Positions 10,440 to 22,795 of a DNA stretch of 64,000 bases are shown here, piece by piece. The stretch spans positions 703,823 to 767,822 of the forward strand of contig JAFKAC010000026.1 in NCBI GenBank assembly GCA_025766275.1. The letters run 5' to 3'. This DNA comes from Lactarius indigo (taxonomy: Eukaryota; Basidiomycota; Agaricomycetes; Russulales; Russulaceae). Position 1 is the first letter of the stretch; each line of letters starts with the position of its first letter. Below the pieces are notes generated by a model. The model was given only the letters and a program-made list of their open reading frames with translations, was not told the origin of the DNA and did no database searches. Both the position numbers and the translations under genes were made by a program.

Positions 10440-11500
10440 TCCATGAACAAGTCAATGTCGAGAGTGAAGAGACAATAAGTCCGGTGGGTCGTACAGGGGC
10501 GATGGCGAAGTATCCATTGGTGTTGTAGCCTGGGCTCGAGCCAACTGTGACATCATTGAAGAACACGAGATGGGGGAGCAGCCTTCGAAAAGCAAGTAGT
10601 CATTGAATGGTGAGATTGTACTAACCAGGATCGGTACATTTGCGGTTAGCTGTGCTCGGAACCCAGATAGAAGGGAGGAGAGACGCATGAGTGCCGAGCC
10701 ACTTGTGCCAAGCGCATCTACCCCGACGTGGTGTCAGACCGCAGACTCGCATGCCAATTATAGTCATACCCTTAGCACCAATGTTGGAAATATATACGTG
10801 CCGCTGCACGAAATACGAAGTAAGTCAAAGTCAGATCAGGTTACGGAGGTGAACGCGGTTGGAGAGGCCCCTTAACAGCCTTGATACTGGTTCCCGTGGT
10901 TCCCAGGGAGAGTGGACGCGACTGCCGCTGGTTCCCACGCGCCAAAAATAAAACCGAAAAACCGCCACCGGAAGGGCTCGTCGCGATCTCCGGTTTCTAG
11001 CCCGTCATCCTGCCTATGTCATGGACACGCGAAGCGTGGTACTGTGGTGGGCAATCCGTACCTGCACCTCCAAAAAGGGGGGGAATGCCTAACGGGACGC
11101 CCCTCTCGTGGTAGACGTACGACGTACTGACCATCGGCGGGGAGTTCAGATGGTTGATGATGTGTGAGCCAGGCAAGGAACCAATCGCCCGTGCTGGACC
11201 GGTGCCGTAGAGGATAGGGAGTAGGACATGGCCTCGGTCTGCTGGATGCCAGGGCTTAGCTCAGATTAGCAGAAATCTGGTCGTATTCCGCATCGTTGAG
11301 TCGCATGACGAAAGTAACATCGGTCCCATCGGTGCGGTGTTCGAGCATGAACGTGGCCGAGACCGCCAAGGGGACCGCTGGGCGTTGCATCACCCAAATC
11401 CTTAATAACTTCTGGTCCATAGCAGTTAGTTAGTAGGTGAACGTGTTCTATAACCAGTGCAGGAACGTCGGAGAAGTGTTAAGATCATTACCGCGGCTCA
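10440..11500 (-). pseudogene. Sedolisin remnant 3
   Basis: Minus-strand reading gives FNDVTVGSSPGYNTNGYFAI near 10500-10570, the C-terminal S53 signature (family FNDVTSGSNPGCNT.GF). A GTGPAR..DWFLAWL-like segment lies near 11180-11230. A prodomain block with LYNTFTY and a conserved ATFMLEH piece is near 11330-11460. Several frameshifts and stops are present. It sits between the orphan NLR leader and the 3' end of NLR-C. Confidence 0.7.
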
Positions 11501-11870
11501 GTTTTTGCGAGACTCAGAGTTCGGGAAGTCCCGGAACTATTAGGTCACGTGAGGTGCTACTGTTGAGAAGCCTGGGACCCCTAGAGACGTACCAGTATTG
11601 TCTTGAGTATTGTATGGCCCGAGTACAGTGACTTGCATCTGACCTGAATTGCCCACGACTCCACATGCATAAAAATTTAGGAGAGGACTCGCGCCGTAGC
11701 GAGTAATAGGCTCCTACGAAGCGTAGATAGAAGTGATGAAGCAGAGAATAAGAAACATGGAAACGTAGATGGAGGCACCCGAACGCAGACGGAGACCGTT
11801 GATGCAAAAGGTAAAAGCATGGATGAGATATTCATTTTCGTACGCGTGCAAGGTATACTGTAATTGGGTA
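11501..11870. other. Spacer between sedolisin remnant 3 and NLR-C
   Basis: No gene seen. It shares blocks with 22560-22710 upstream of sedolisin remnant 4, including AGGAGAGGAC next to AAAATTTAGG/GAGGATTTAGG. It is probably the old sedolisin promoter joined to the NLR-C 3' untranslated region. Confidence 0.35.
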
Positions 11871-14800
11871 TCATTCTGAGCCCAGCGAGGACGTAGTCCT
11901 CACGGCGCTCCAAAAGTTCGAATCATAGGCAGGGTTGATAAGTACAGGATTACAGTAGGAACAACTTCTGCACATCTCGTGCTTGGTCTCGTAAGGTTCG
12001 GGCCAATCCGGGAGATCTACGTACGAACCGCCGCTGGTTTCTTCTGACGGATCCCATCCGCACACATTTGCATAAGTGTTTGCATCTGCATCTGGGTTCA
12101 GCAATATTCGCACAGCGCCGAGCTCTCCTTCATACGAAGCTACGTGCGAAGGGGTAGACCCGTTGTTGTTCCGAGCATCGGCCTCCGCGTTTCTCTCGAG
12201 TAGCACCTTAATAACCTCGCAGCGCCCGTAGAATGCCGCAATGTGCAGTGGAGTGTTTCCGGTGTTGTCGCGCGCGTGTACATCCGCATCGTGGTCCAGC
12301 AACAACCGCACAACTTCCAGCTCCCCTTCAGATGCTAAGTGTAACGGGGTAGTTCCGTCGTCGTTCCGGGCATTGACCTCGACAGTGCGCTCTAGGAGTA
12401 CCTGGGCAACCTCGGGGTGCCCGTTGACCGTGGCGGAGTGCAGTAGAGTATTTCCAATGTCGTTGCGCACGTGCGGATCTCCCCCACTGTCCAACAAAAA
12501 TAGCACAACATCGAGCCGTCCCTCATCCGATGCGCCGTATAACGGGGTAGATCCCACGTCATCCCGGGCATCAACCTCCAGACCGCGCTCAAGTAGTATT
12601 CGAGAAAACTCGAGGAGCCCATTGGCGGCTGCGAGATGAAGTAGAGTCCTTCCTCTGTTGTCACGCACATGCACGTCCGCGTCGCGGTCCAGGAGTAACT
12701 GTGCGGTATCAAGCTCTCCTTCCTCCAATGCTCGGTGTAACGGGGTATATCCCTCGTCGTCCAAAGGATTAAGCTCCGCACCGCGCTCGAGCAGAACCCG
12801 AGCAACCTCGAGGTGCCCGCCGGACGCCGCTAAATGCAGCGGAGTCTGTCCGTCCTTTCCTTTTGGGTCCAAGTCCGCACCGTGGTCTAGCAGCCAGTTA
12901 CCGGCGTCGAGAAGCCCGCGTTCTGAGGCGATGTGCAGTGGAGTCCAGGAGTCCGCGGACAGGGAATTGACATCGGCACCATGCGTGAGCAACATCTGGG
13001 AAATTCCGATGTTTCCCCAGCGCACTGACGAATGCAATGGAGTACCGCAAAGACCTCCCAAAGCGTTCACGTGATGTGGATGTTTTACTATCGTGCGTTC
13101 AACCAGACCACAGAATCCATGACGCGCGGCGAAGCATAAGGGAGCTGCCGGAAGAGGCGCTGTGGTCAGCTTTGGAGAGTCGTTAGGAAATAGATCGCGT
13201 AGGTTTTGCATTCCGATCCATGCTGAAAAATGCGGCTTGTCCATGTCGCAAAAACTATCCATTGCGCCCTTTACGCGTGTTTCCACCCCCTCGAACTGCG
13301 CGTGCTTGACCCAGAATTCAGCAGCGTATTGGACAAGAGGGATGCGCTTGATTTTGTCTTCGTCCTTGTGGTTGTCCAGGCGGAGCAAGACGCCGAGACA
13401 AGCCCGGACAAAAATTACGTGTGCGGGCTCGAGGGAAATATGGAACGGGAGTGCCACTCCAGTAGAATTTGCAATGCGCTCCGATATCAAGAATTCCTTT
13501 ACGGAGAAATGGGAGAAATGAACGACCCGGTAGCCATCGTCGATGTTGACGGACACCAAGCTGGAACACGCTGACAGCACCGCCACCTCCTGGTCCTCCC
13601 AGCGCCAACCCGTGTTCAATTTCGGGACTTCTCCTTCTCCGTCGTCGAAGTCAAACGCAAGCACTTCCGCAAGCTCCTCGACCCGAAGTGGCCGAACAGC
13701 GACCGCGAGAAATTGCAACAGTCGATATGCGTACTGTCGATTGGCCTTGGTGATCCCCTTCAGGATGCGCTCATATGTCTCGTCCAGAGATTCGGGCAAT
13801 TCTTCGATGATACGACGCACATTGGTCGGGAAACAGTGCCTTAGAACCTCTAATTGACAAAAAACCCATCGAAACCTGTGTGAGAACATGAGACCACGAA
13901 GGGACTCACTGATCGAAGTTGTACTTACATTCCATCGGCTTTCTCCGTGAGTTTCTCGATAACCATAACCTTCTCCTCATCTTTCCATCTCTTCATCCTT
14001 TTGTCTGAGCGAACGACAGAAGTGATGTAGTAGATAATGTCCTGCTTTTGTCCACTTTCGTCTTGAAGGGATAGTTGTTGAGTTGCCAGAGGCTCAAGCA
14101 CAGTGCAGATGTCGAACTCAGGACGGCTCGTGACGCATAGACGCAAATTTGGATGGCGAAGCTCGACGAATTCTTCCACGAGGTCTAGCACCTTCTCACG
14201 CGACGACGGAACACCGATGTTGTCGGGACACTCGTCGAGAGCGTCAATGACGAGATAAATGGGTGCTTGCCCCGCGATCGCAAACATATTCTTGAGACAT
14301 CGCGCGAGTGATGCGTTACTTGGTTGTTCCGATCCATCTTTATGCGCCGAGTATAGTTCAAGAAGAACGTCACGTAAGTCATCGGATTGATCGGAGAGCT
14401 GGACAAGGAGGGACGATAATAAAGCACGGGAGTCCTGTTTCGCTGTGTCCTTGAAATCGAAATAGAAATAAGCCACGTAAGCCAAGCCAGCTTTGGACAT
14501 AGTCTTGATTTCCCGGATAATGACGGAGCTTGGGGATGATGTAAGTTCAATAGGGACGCAACTTGTCAAGGAGTAACACACCTTAAAACGCTCTTCCCAG
14601 AGCCAGCTGTAGAACCAAGAGGTAATTAGTAGCGGTAATTAAGATCCAGATGGTAATTTGATAAGTACGTTTTCCGTGGATCCACAACAAAGAACCGGAC
14701 GCTTTCCAATCAGCGAAGGTGTTGCCTCGGGCACACCATGTTGCAGTACCCTCGTGGTGGGCATCGCACGCGACGTTGTAATTGACAGATGGGTCGGGGG

Positions 14801-15979
14801 CAGAAATCCATTGTCGCAGGTCTTGGCGTAACGTATTCCCTGTACGAATGCCTAAGCTGTCGTATTCTGCAGGCAAAGAGATCACGAACGGTTTAAATTG
14901 CTGACTTCGTTAGCAACCTTTTGAACCGCCACCTTTATTTCTTTTCCACCTAGCCAAGTAAAAGTGTCAGGATACGACGGGCAAGCTATGCAGACATGCC
15001 TCACCTTCAATGACTGCGCTGACTTTGTGATTGACGCGTTGTACTTCGTCGTCGACGCACTGCAGTTTGTCGTCGACATCCTCTAAGTTTGTACTAATAG
15101 CCTGTACCCTCCCATCGACGCGCTCCACCTTGTCATCCATGGCCTTCACCTTGTCGTCAATTCCGCGACTGATCTTCAGTGCTTCTGCTGCCGCCATACG
15201 AGCCTCCTCCCGCGTCAATCCGTCGAGCCGATGTAGCGAGTCCTCGATGTTTGTCCATCCGACTAGCGTCTTGAGGTACTTTTCTGGGAAGACATTGACT
15301 TTCGTAGGACTATGAACAGGAAAGGACATACTCATTCGCCCCTGCTTGACTTCCTTCGTTATGATCCCAAGGATTGAAAGAACTTCGACCATGATCTTCA
15401 CGATGATGTCCGTCATGGCTGCCGTCGGTTGTACCTCTATATAAACCTCGAGTCGCTTAAAAAAGTATTCGATGCGTCCAAAGAGGTCGACGAGTGCTTC
15501 TTGGCTAGCACGTACGTCCTTTATGGCCTCAGAGATGTGTGTGTTACCAAGGACCGCATGTCGGAGCCAAGGAAAACGCTTACTTTGAGCAGGATACCAA
15601 TCCCAGCAAAAATCGCATCTGAAGGTGGGAATACCTGTAGGGACATAAGTCAGAGGGTAGATCTCGAGTGGATTAACCTGTCGCGATTTACCAGCCCAAC
15701 TACGTTGCCCAGGGTCGCAGAGAATGCGTGCAAGACTTTGACAGTTGGTACCAGCCACGTTGTTAACTTTTCGTCTGCATTTTGGGATTGGTCGAACTCT
15801 TGAACTTGGGCTCGAAGCACGTCGAGAATGGCACTCGGAGCACCACATGATTTCAGTTGGACGATCAAGGGATGCGAGGCGATGTCTTTTTTTGTCTGTT
15901 TTTTGTACGCCTCCAATGCATCTCCGAAAATTGTCTCAAAGCTTGTGGGGGTGGTGGTCGGAGCCGGAACTTGGGACAT
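11871..15979 (-). CDS. NLR-C, Goodbye-NACHT-ankyrin STAND receptor with Cys-rich tail
   Basis: Intact multi-exon gene of about 1,240 codons; ATG at 15977-15979 (MSQVPAPTTTPTSFETIF). Goodbye domain: YKKQTKKDIASHPL, LHAFSATLGNVVGL, IEYFFKRLEVYIEVQ. A linker of about eight heptads follows. The NACHT has HGKPGSGKSVLSS across the 25-nt microexon 14582-14606, Walker B IYLVIDALDECP and VTSRPE. The winged-helix-like part starts FRWVFCQLEVLRHCFP. Eleven ankyrin repeats follow (for example QTPLHLAASGGHLEVARVLL). A tail of about 70 residues comes after the last repeat and carries HEMCRSCSYCNP, a Cys-x2-Cys-x2-Cys cluster absent from the other intact receptors; decayed sequence like it lies 3' of NLR-E. 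The 5' region carries the shared upstream element and a TATA-like box. Confidence 0.9.
14582..14606 (-). other. 25-nt Walker A microexon of NLR-C
   Basis: AG/GT-flanked on the minus strand. It encodes PGSGKSVL when joined to the exons ending HGK and starting SSVIIREI. Confidence 0.85.
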
Positions 15980-16045
15980 GTAGTCGTTGAAGTGACTGTT
16001 GGTTCGGTGAGTGAATAGTAGAGGAAAATCGCAATTGGGGGACAA

Positions 16046-16080
16046 TTCATTATATAGTGCCCTAATATATTTTTAGCCTA
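16046..16080 (-). promoter_or_regulatory. TATA-like core promoter of NLR-C
   Basis: On the minus strand TAGGGCAC precedes TATATAATG about 70-90 bp upstream of the ATG. NLR-E has the same pair (TAGGGCACCATATAAT) at about 26738-26756, so it is a shared core promoter candidate. Confidence 0.5.
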
Positions 16081-16107
16081 TGACGACCAGGACGTCCTGT
16101 GAACAAA

Positions 16108-16131
16108 CAGATAGCCGCCGAAATATTCCAA
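16108..16131 (-). promoter_or_regulatory. Conserved upstream element of NLR-C
   Basis: Minus strand reads TTGGAATATTTC followed directly by GGCGGCTATCTG. Near-identical 24-mers lie upstream of NLR-E, -F, -G and -H in the same orientation relative to the gene. It is 129 bp from the ATG here. Confidence 0.6.
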
Positions 16132-16139
16132 GAGAGCCA

Positions 16140-17290
16140 AGAAAGGAGCCAGTGACCTTTCCAGCAACCGTAATATACGCGCCAAAAATTGCAGTGAAAT
16201 CCGACTCGAAGTGCGACAAACCGCAGGAAAGACGTGCTCAGATTCATTTATTTACTCTAGGAGAGGTGCAAGTACGAGGATTGAACGAAAGCTAAGATGA
16301 CCCTCACAAACTGCCTCACGCAGAGCAGCGGGATGAGATCTGCGAGTTACCCCATTTGGAAGCGAGTCGACTGTCAATATGTCAACGCGCGTACACAAGG
16401 GCGCAGACAAGGGCCTTAACAAGAACACGCCTTGTTCCAAATACAACAACCAATCCTTATTATCAGTGAGGATAAAATTATGTTTGTGCACACGAATTGT
16501 CCACGTTATACTGGGTAGCCATGTTTACCTGCTCGGGGTCCCGTATTCACGACAAAGACGTGCGGTACCAGGAACTGCCAGGTGGCATCCGGGATTGGCA
16601 GCTAGGTGGTGTACGGCACAACATAGCTATATGTGGTCAAAGAGATATAGGAAAGGCTGGTCGAGGAGGCACAAAAAGAAAAGGGTCCCCGCCAGTCATC
16701 CAAGTCTTGTACAAATTCATCGCTTGAAGAAATAGCTTCTGCGGGTTATAGCAATTAGAATGTAACTCAACGCCTTCTGGAATATGACAGGAACTCAGAT
16801 TAAGAGATCAGAATGTTGAGATTGGGCAGCGGTGTATCATGGGTAAGTTGAGGCGATGTGGGCGATGTCTGAAGTGGCGCCCCGAAATAAGGTAGAAGAA
16901 GAAGGAACACCAAGCCATGCGCCGTGTGACGCATGTAGTCGAGGCCCTGAAGGGACTAAAGGGAGTAAGTAAGTCGAGATGCACTTAGGGGGCGCTGAAC
17001 CCGTAGCAGGTTGGACAAACCACTGACAAACCTCTACGTCCCGGTCCGCGGAGTTCCGGGTTCAAAATCGTGGGAACGGAGGCTCACATCCAGCGATTGT
17101 TCTGATCTTGGTAACTTAATCGCAGAGGCAAAAAACGCGGTATGGCGATATATCGGCCCCAATCCAGGAGTGTTTTCAGGGAGGTCTTGAGTGCTAACTG
17201 GTGATGCCACATATCGCGTCTCAAGACTGCTACGCCGGACGCTTGGCCATTGAGCGCAATTCCATCCCTTGAGCAATATATCATATGCCG
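16140..17290. other. Intergenic region 5' of NLR-C
   Basis: No gene is recognised. Parts align with 26900-27640 upstream of NLR-E (for example CCCATTTGGAAGCGA against CCCATTTGGAGACGG, and the GCCCCGAAA word at 16880 against 27564). NLR-C and NLR-E therefore share a long duplicated 5' flank. Confidence 0.4.
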
Positions 17291-17507
17291 TAGAAACTCA
17301 TAATCCGGCCTTCGTGTACATTCCACAGTTACACAGTCAATGTATTTCGGGGAAGTAACGCTCAGTTTGTGGACAATGGTATTAAATTCGCCGCATTCCC
17401 CAACACAAGACCACCCCTTATATGATACAACTGACATACTACGATGGATACGGTGTGATAACGCCGTCACCTGAGAATGTAACTTCGCAAGTACCTAGCC
17501 CACGCCA

Positions 17508-20500
17508 TCATCCGTGCGTGTGTTCGGATAGTAGCTTGACGATATCCGCGTGTTCTCCCGCTTTTGCCGCGTCCAGAGGGGTCTTGCCGCCGTGCCCGCG
17601 CGCGTTCACGTTCCCGCCGTGCTTCAACAATAATCGTACGAGTTCCAGATGTCCACGACTGGCCGCATCGTGCAATGGGACCAGGCCTTCGACATCGCGC
17701 GCATTGACCTCGGCGCTGTGGTCAAGAAGCATCTCGGCAACCCCGAGACGCCCAAAGTACGCCGCAAGGTGCAGTGGAGTCGATCGATCTACTTGCTGGG
17801 CCGCCACGTCCATGCCACGGTCAAGTAGCCACCGCACGACATCAAGGAAACCTGCGATCGATGCGCGATGCAGAGGAGTTCGAGCCAAGTCGTCCCGGGT
17901 ATTCAGGTCGACGCCATTCTCCAGTAGTAACCATACAATCTCGACGTCATTTTTGGAAAACGCTGCGTGCAAGGGGGATCCGTTCACGTCGTGCGGACGC
18001 TTCGAGAGCACGTGTTCTACCAGGGCCCGGTTTCCAATTAGTACGGCGTAATATAAGGGGGATTCTAGGATTATCCCGGGTATCGAGGATCCGTCGAGGT
18101 CGTGGAGCCTGAGCCAGGCAGCGAAATGCGGCTTGTCTGCGTCAAACAGAACATCGATCCCATCCTTCACGTGCGACAAAACATTCTCGAACTTGACATG
18201 GTCAGGCCAGTACTTTGCTGCGTATTGGGCCAGGGGAAAGCCTACGACGTTGTTGCGGTCAACTTGCCCATCTAGTCGGAGGAGGACGCCTAGAGACGCT
18301 TGCGCAAGAATCGTGTGGGAAGGCTCGAGACGAATATGAAATCGGGACACTTCTCCAAGAGAGCTTGCAAGGCGACTTGATGTCAAGAACTCTTTTACGG
18401 AGAAGTGGGAGAACTGAACAACTCGGGAATCACCATCCATGACGACGGTCACCAAACTGGAGCATGCTGATAGCACCGCTTCTTCGTTGTCTTCCCAACG
18501 CCAATCCGCATTTAACTTTGGGCCCCCGCGTGCGTTGAAGTCGATGGCCAGGACTTCTGCGAGTTCTTCGACTCGAAGTGGACGAACAGCGACGGTCAGG
18601 CATTGCAGTAGACGATAGGCGTGATCTCTGTTAGCCCGGCTGATTTCCCTCAGTATCCGCTCGTATGTCTCGTCTAGAGACTCGGGTAATTGCTCGAGGA
18701 TGTTGAGGACGCTCGATGGGAAACAGTGACGTAATATCTCCAATTGACAAAATACCCATCGGAACCTGCATAAAATCTTCAGCAAGCAAGTACGACGAGA
18801 GAGTAGCAACGAGCTTACATTCCATCAGCCTTCGCTGAGAGTCTTTCAACGACCAAGTCCCTTTCCTCGGCTCTCCATCGACGCATCCTTGAGTCAGAGT
18901 AAACGACTGAGCTAACATAGTTCGCGATGTCTGCATTCTGTCCGCTTTCGTCGTGAAGAGAGATCCGGTGAGCTGTAAGTGGCTCAAGGGCATGACGGAT
19001 GTCGATCTCGGGTCGACTCGTGATACACAAATGCAAGTTCGAAAGTTTCAACTCGACGAGATCCTCGATAAGTCGCAGGACCTTTTCGCGAGGTGACGGC
19101 ATCCCCGATGTATTGAGACATTCATCAACGGCGTCTAAGATGAGGTAGATTGGGGTTTGACCGAGAGCTACGAGCATGGCCTTGAGGCATTGAGTGAGTG
19201 CGTCTTCGTTTGGCTGCACCGAGCCGCGACGATGGGCAGAGTACAAGGTATCAAGGATGTCGCAATAAGCATCGGACTGATCGGAGAGCTGGATGAGAAG
19301 GGAGGAGAGTAAAGCACGGGAATTCTGCTTTGCGGTGTCCTTGAAGTCGAAATAGAAGTAGGCCATCGACGCCATCCCTGTGTTGCAGACTTCTTCTATA
19401 TCGCGGATGATCACAGAGCTGGACGAATGCATTGCTTGAGCCCGACCATAAACAGAACAACTCAGGGAGAAACCGACCTCAGAACACTTTTGCCTGAGCC
19501 CGCTGAGAGACGGCAAGGGCGTTAATAGTACTTCGGTGGCAGAGAAAGGAACGTACGTTTTCCGTGAATCCACAAGAGGCAGCCATCAGCCCTCCAAGCT
19601 TTGAAGGCGTCGCCTCGGGTGAGCCATGCTGTGGTACCTATTTGGTGGGCACCGCAGGCGGTGTTGTAATTGATGGATGGGTCGGGGGGAGAGATCCAGT
19701 TTCGAAGGTCACGTCGCAGCTGGCTACCTATTAAGTATGTGAGAACCTGCGGCTAATGACATTGGGCACTGAGCAATTACGGACGGTTCATATCGTCTAC
19801 CGTGTTCACGATCCGAGCGATTGCGGCGCTATTTTCTTTCCCTCCTAGGCAAGCCGAAGTGTGAGGATGGTGTCCAAGACAGAGGCCGCGGTGAGCATGA
19901 AATCACATACCATCGACGATTAGCTTCACATTGTCGTTGACAACCACCATCCTATCATCGACTTGCCTCACTCTGTCGTCGACAGCCCGCACTTTATCGT
20001 CAACACCATGTGTCAGCCTCAGGACTTCTGCAGTCGCCATCCGAGCCTCTTCTTGCGTCAATCTGTCAAGTCTCTGCAGCGCATCTTCGATATCTCGTCT
20101 TCCAACTAGCTTGTTGATGAATTTCTCTGAATAAAATCTAATGAAACGAGATCAGAGTATAACTGGAGAATAACGTACTCGCTCTCCCTTGTCTGATCTC
20201 CTTGGTCGCTATCGCGAAGATAGTCAGGACCTCAACCATAATCTTTACGATAATGTCCGTCATAGCCGCTGTCTGTGGAACTTGTGTATAGGCCTCGAGC
20301 CTTTTAAAGAAGTTCTCGATGCGTTCGAAGATATCGACGAGAACGTCGTGACTAGCAGCAACATCCTTGGACGCCTGAATGATCGAGCTGTCATGACGGT
20401 TCACAGGGTGAGGTCAATGGAAATACTTACCAAGAGCAGGACTCCAATTCCAGCAAATATCACTTTGGCGGGAGAGAACACCTGGAAAACGAATGTAAGA

Positions 20501-20825
20501 GCCGCGCAGATCCACAATGAGGCAACCCCAGACCCACCAAACCAACGCCCTCACCGAGTGTGGCAGAGAACGCATAAAGAACGTTTACGGTCGGATTAAG
20601 CCACTTTGTCAATCTCTCGTCGTCCCTCCGAGACTGGTCGAACTCCGCAACCTGGGCTCTAAGTATGGCAAGAATCGCATCGGGAGAGTCGCAAGTCTTG
20701 AGCTGGGTGACTAAGGGATGAGAGGTGATGTCGTGCCCCGTTTGTTTTTTGTACGCTTTGAAGGAAGTTCTGAAGATAGAATCGAAGTTGGAGGAAGACG
20801 TGCTTGGGAGAGGGGACCGTGACAT
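17508..20825 (-). CDS. NLR-D, Goodbye-NACHT-ankyrin STAND receptor
   Basis: Intact multi-exon gene of the A/B subfamily; ATG at 20823-20825 (MSRSPLPSTSSSNFDSIF), stop at 17508-17510. Goodbye domain: YKKQTGHDITSHPL, LYAFSATLGEGVGL, IFERIENFFKRLEAYTQVP. The linker is the shortest in the cluster, about four heptads (VDDKVRA, VDDRVRQ..), against 19 in its close relative NLR-B. NACHT: WISPPDPSINYN, HGKPGSGKSVL across microexon 19478-19502, Walker B IYLILDAVDEC, ITSRPE. Six ankyrin repeats end in IVKLLSEHTHG. The 3' flank matches that of NLR-B, and sedolisin remnant 4 lies 5', as expected for this cassette type. Confidence 0.9.
19478..19502 (-). other. 25-nt Walker A microexon of NLR-D
   Basis: AG/GT-flanked on the minus strand, encoding PGSGKSVL after joining to the upstream HGK exon. 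Confidence 0.85.
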
Positions 20826-20895
20826 AGTGTGGCCGTATGGTGTCGTTTCGGGCTGAGAGAGTGATTTACGTAACGGTGCGGAGAAGCAGGACAAG

Positions 20896-20967
20896 GCACG
20901 GCCTCGCGTAACTTACTGCAGACATTCAGGTGATAAGGATGATAGACACGGCGCTACTGACCCGATA
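20896..20967 (-). promoter_or_regulatory. Conserved 5' flank block of NLR-D
   Basis: Diverged copy of the blocks at 237-307 and 8029-8099, with the tandem GATA-type words GATAAGGATGATAG preserved. Confidence 0.4.
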
Positions 20968-21185
20968 ATGATAAATGCAATAACATAGTCGAACGCGATG
21001 TTCAGGAAGACATAGTTCGAGTTGAAGGTAGAAAGATCAGCTGATCTCATACCACCGTCGGCGTCGGATACGGCATGCGTAGAGCACCCGTATGGCAACT
21101 TGAATACCCAAATAATAAAATAATGCTAATGAAAGGACTTTTTATTTTGTACGATCTATATCGCTAGGCCGCTACAACAATACAA

Positions 21186-21290
21186 GTTGATGGGGGTGCA
21201 TTATGTGCCAAAGCGTATGTGAGGCTGAATGTCTCGGGTTGCGGGTTTCGGCCTTGGCCTTGCGTTACCAAAAGCGTAACTGGTTTTTAC
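21186..21290. repeat. Second copy of the shared insertion of about 110 bp
   Basis: Homologous to 10312-10420 (GTGCCAAAGCGTATG, then GGGTTGCGGGTTTCGGCCTT) and absent from the matching places in NLR-A and NLR-B. This groups the NLR-D cassette with the orphan-leader cassette. Confidence 0.4.
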
Positions 21291-21439
21291 TGGCATATGC
21301 TAGGTGCCATCACCCTAAGTTCCTTTGTTGAGTCCGGAATACCCACTTATGAAGTGTGTCTAAACTTGAAATCGGTCGAAGTCGCGCGTCCTGAGATCCC
21401 TGACCCATGGAGCACAGACTAAGCCAACGTCGAGAGTGA

Positions 21440-22520
21440 AGAGGCAATAAGTCCGGCGGAACTCACGGCAACCCACCCAGTGGTGACGGAAAATCCATTA
21501 TTGTTGCGGCCTGGTTTGAAGCCAACCGTGATGTCATTGAGGGCCACAAGGCCACTATCGTTCAGCGATAGGTTTTGAGGGAGCCGAGGGCGCTTACATT
21601 AGGAAATCAAGTAGCCATCAAGCAGCGAGGTTGTGCGAGCCATGATCTGTAGATTTTCAGTCAGCTGAGTACTCGAAGATAGACGATCCAGTCGAGAGGG
21701 AGGGGGATGCACGGATCTGCTTGTGTTGGATATGACTACCTGGACGTCATGGAGAAGATCCGGGATCCGATAACCTGTGCAGTAATGTCGGGAATGCCGG
21801 GACTCACAGTGCCGCACGGATCACGGAGTACGGATAGGCCAGGTCAGGTCACACAAGCGAACGCACCTTTGAAGACCTCGGTACAGCGGACGCTGGGTTG
21901 CGGCTCGTAGCTCGTGTGCTGAAAGTAGGTCGATAAGCCGGCACCGGGGAGGCTCGCCACGATCTCCGATTTCTAGCGCATCGTCCTGCCGAAGACAATA
22001 AATCAGGAGAGCGTGGGTCTGTGGTGGGCGACCCGTACCTGCGCCTCTGAGCAGAACAAAAATGGCCAAACATGATGTCTTCTCGTAATAGATGTACGAC
22101 GGGTCGTGATAGATGTACGACGGGCTGATCATCGACGGGAGACTCAGGCGTCTTGTTTTTTTTTTTTTTTTTCGAATCGCTCGGGTGCTGGCTAGTGGCG
22201 TATCTGAACCAGGCGTTGATCCAGTCCGGGCCTGAGCGGCGCTGTCGAGGATCTGCGGGGTCGGACATGGCCTCGATGTGCTGGATGCCGGGGTTTCGCT
22301 CGGAGTTAGAATTAAGGCCAGATCGTATTCCCCCGGGGCCCGTCGATGTGGCATTTAAACATGAACACCGCGGCCAGGACCGCTGGGCTCGTGCACTGCT
22401 TCAGATATTCCGCAATCCCAGGTACTTCCCAGTCAGTTTCAGCAGGCGTGTAGGTGAAATTGTTGTATAAGCAGCGCTGGAACATCGACGAGGTGTCAAA
22501 GTCATGCATCGCGGCCTTGA
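21440..22520 (-). pseudogene. Sedolisin remnant 4
   Basis: Minus-strand pieces in order: LYNNFTYTPAETDWEVPGIA then EYLKQCTSPAVLAAVFMFK near 22320-22500 (S53 prodomain, family LYNxxxYTP), SDPADPRQRRSGPDWINAWF near 22190-22270, and at the C-terminal end VALNDITVGFKPG near 21510-21550 (family LNDITSGSNPG). A run of 17 T (22156-22172) makes a lysine run in one frame, and frames shift repeatedly. It lies between NLR-D (3' side of the sedolisin) and NLR-E. Confidence 0.78.
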
Positions 22521-22709
22521 TCGCGGCTCAGGATCTACTAGGTCACGTGCTGGCTCACGGACCCAGGCTGTTGAGAGTAGCACCAAAGGCCGGGAGCTTG
22601 ACTTAGAGACGCACTAATTGTATTGTCACGGTAATTGCATTTGGAGCTCGCTGAATTATCAACACGCGTGAGGATTTAGGAGAGGACCCGAGCTTAAAAA
22701 TTCGAGTCC

Positions 22710-22795
22710 AAAGTAGAGTCGATAAGTACACAAGTACACATTAGGAACAGCTTCTGCCTTGACCTCTGCACATCTCCGGGTCGTTAACTAAGTGA
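22710..22795 (-). pseudogene. Remnant of an NLR-C-type Cys-rich tail downstream of NLR-E
   Basis: Minus-strand reading gives PEMCRGQGRSCS, then a stop, then CVLVYLST. This aligns with HEMCRSCSYCNPVLINPA at the end of NLR-C. It lies just beyond the NLR-E stop codon, so the NLR-E ancestor probably also had the tail. Confidence 0.5.

Noticed and set aside
15980..16045. Longer N-terminus for NLR-C
   Set aside because: The upstream codon is not ATG, and all paralogues start at the MSQ equivalent at 15979.
22156..22172. Poly-lysine protein segment or retrotransposon poly-A tail
   Set aside because: The T run sits inside sedolisin remnant 4 and is best seen as a homopolymer expansion in a dead gene; no target duplication was seen.
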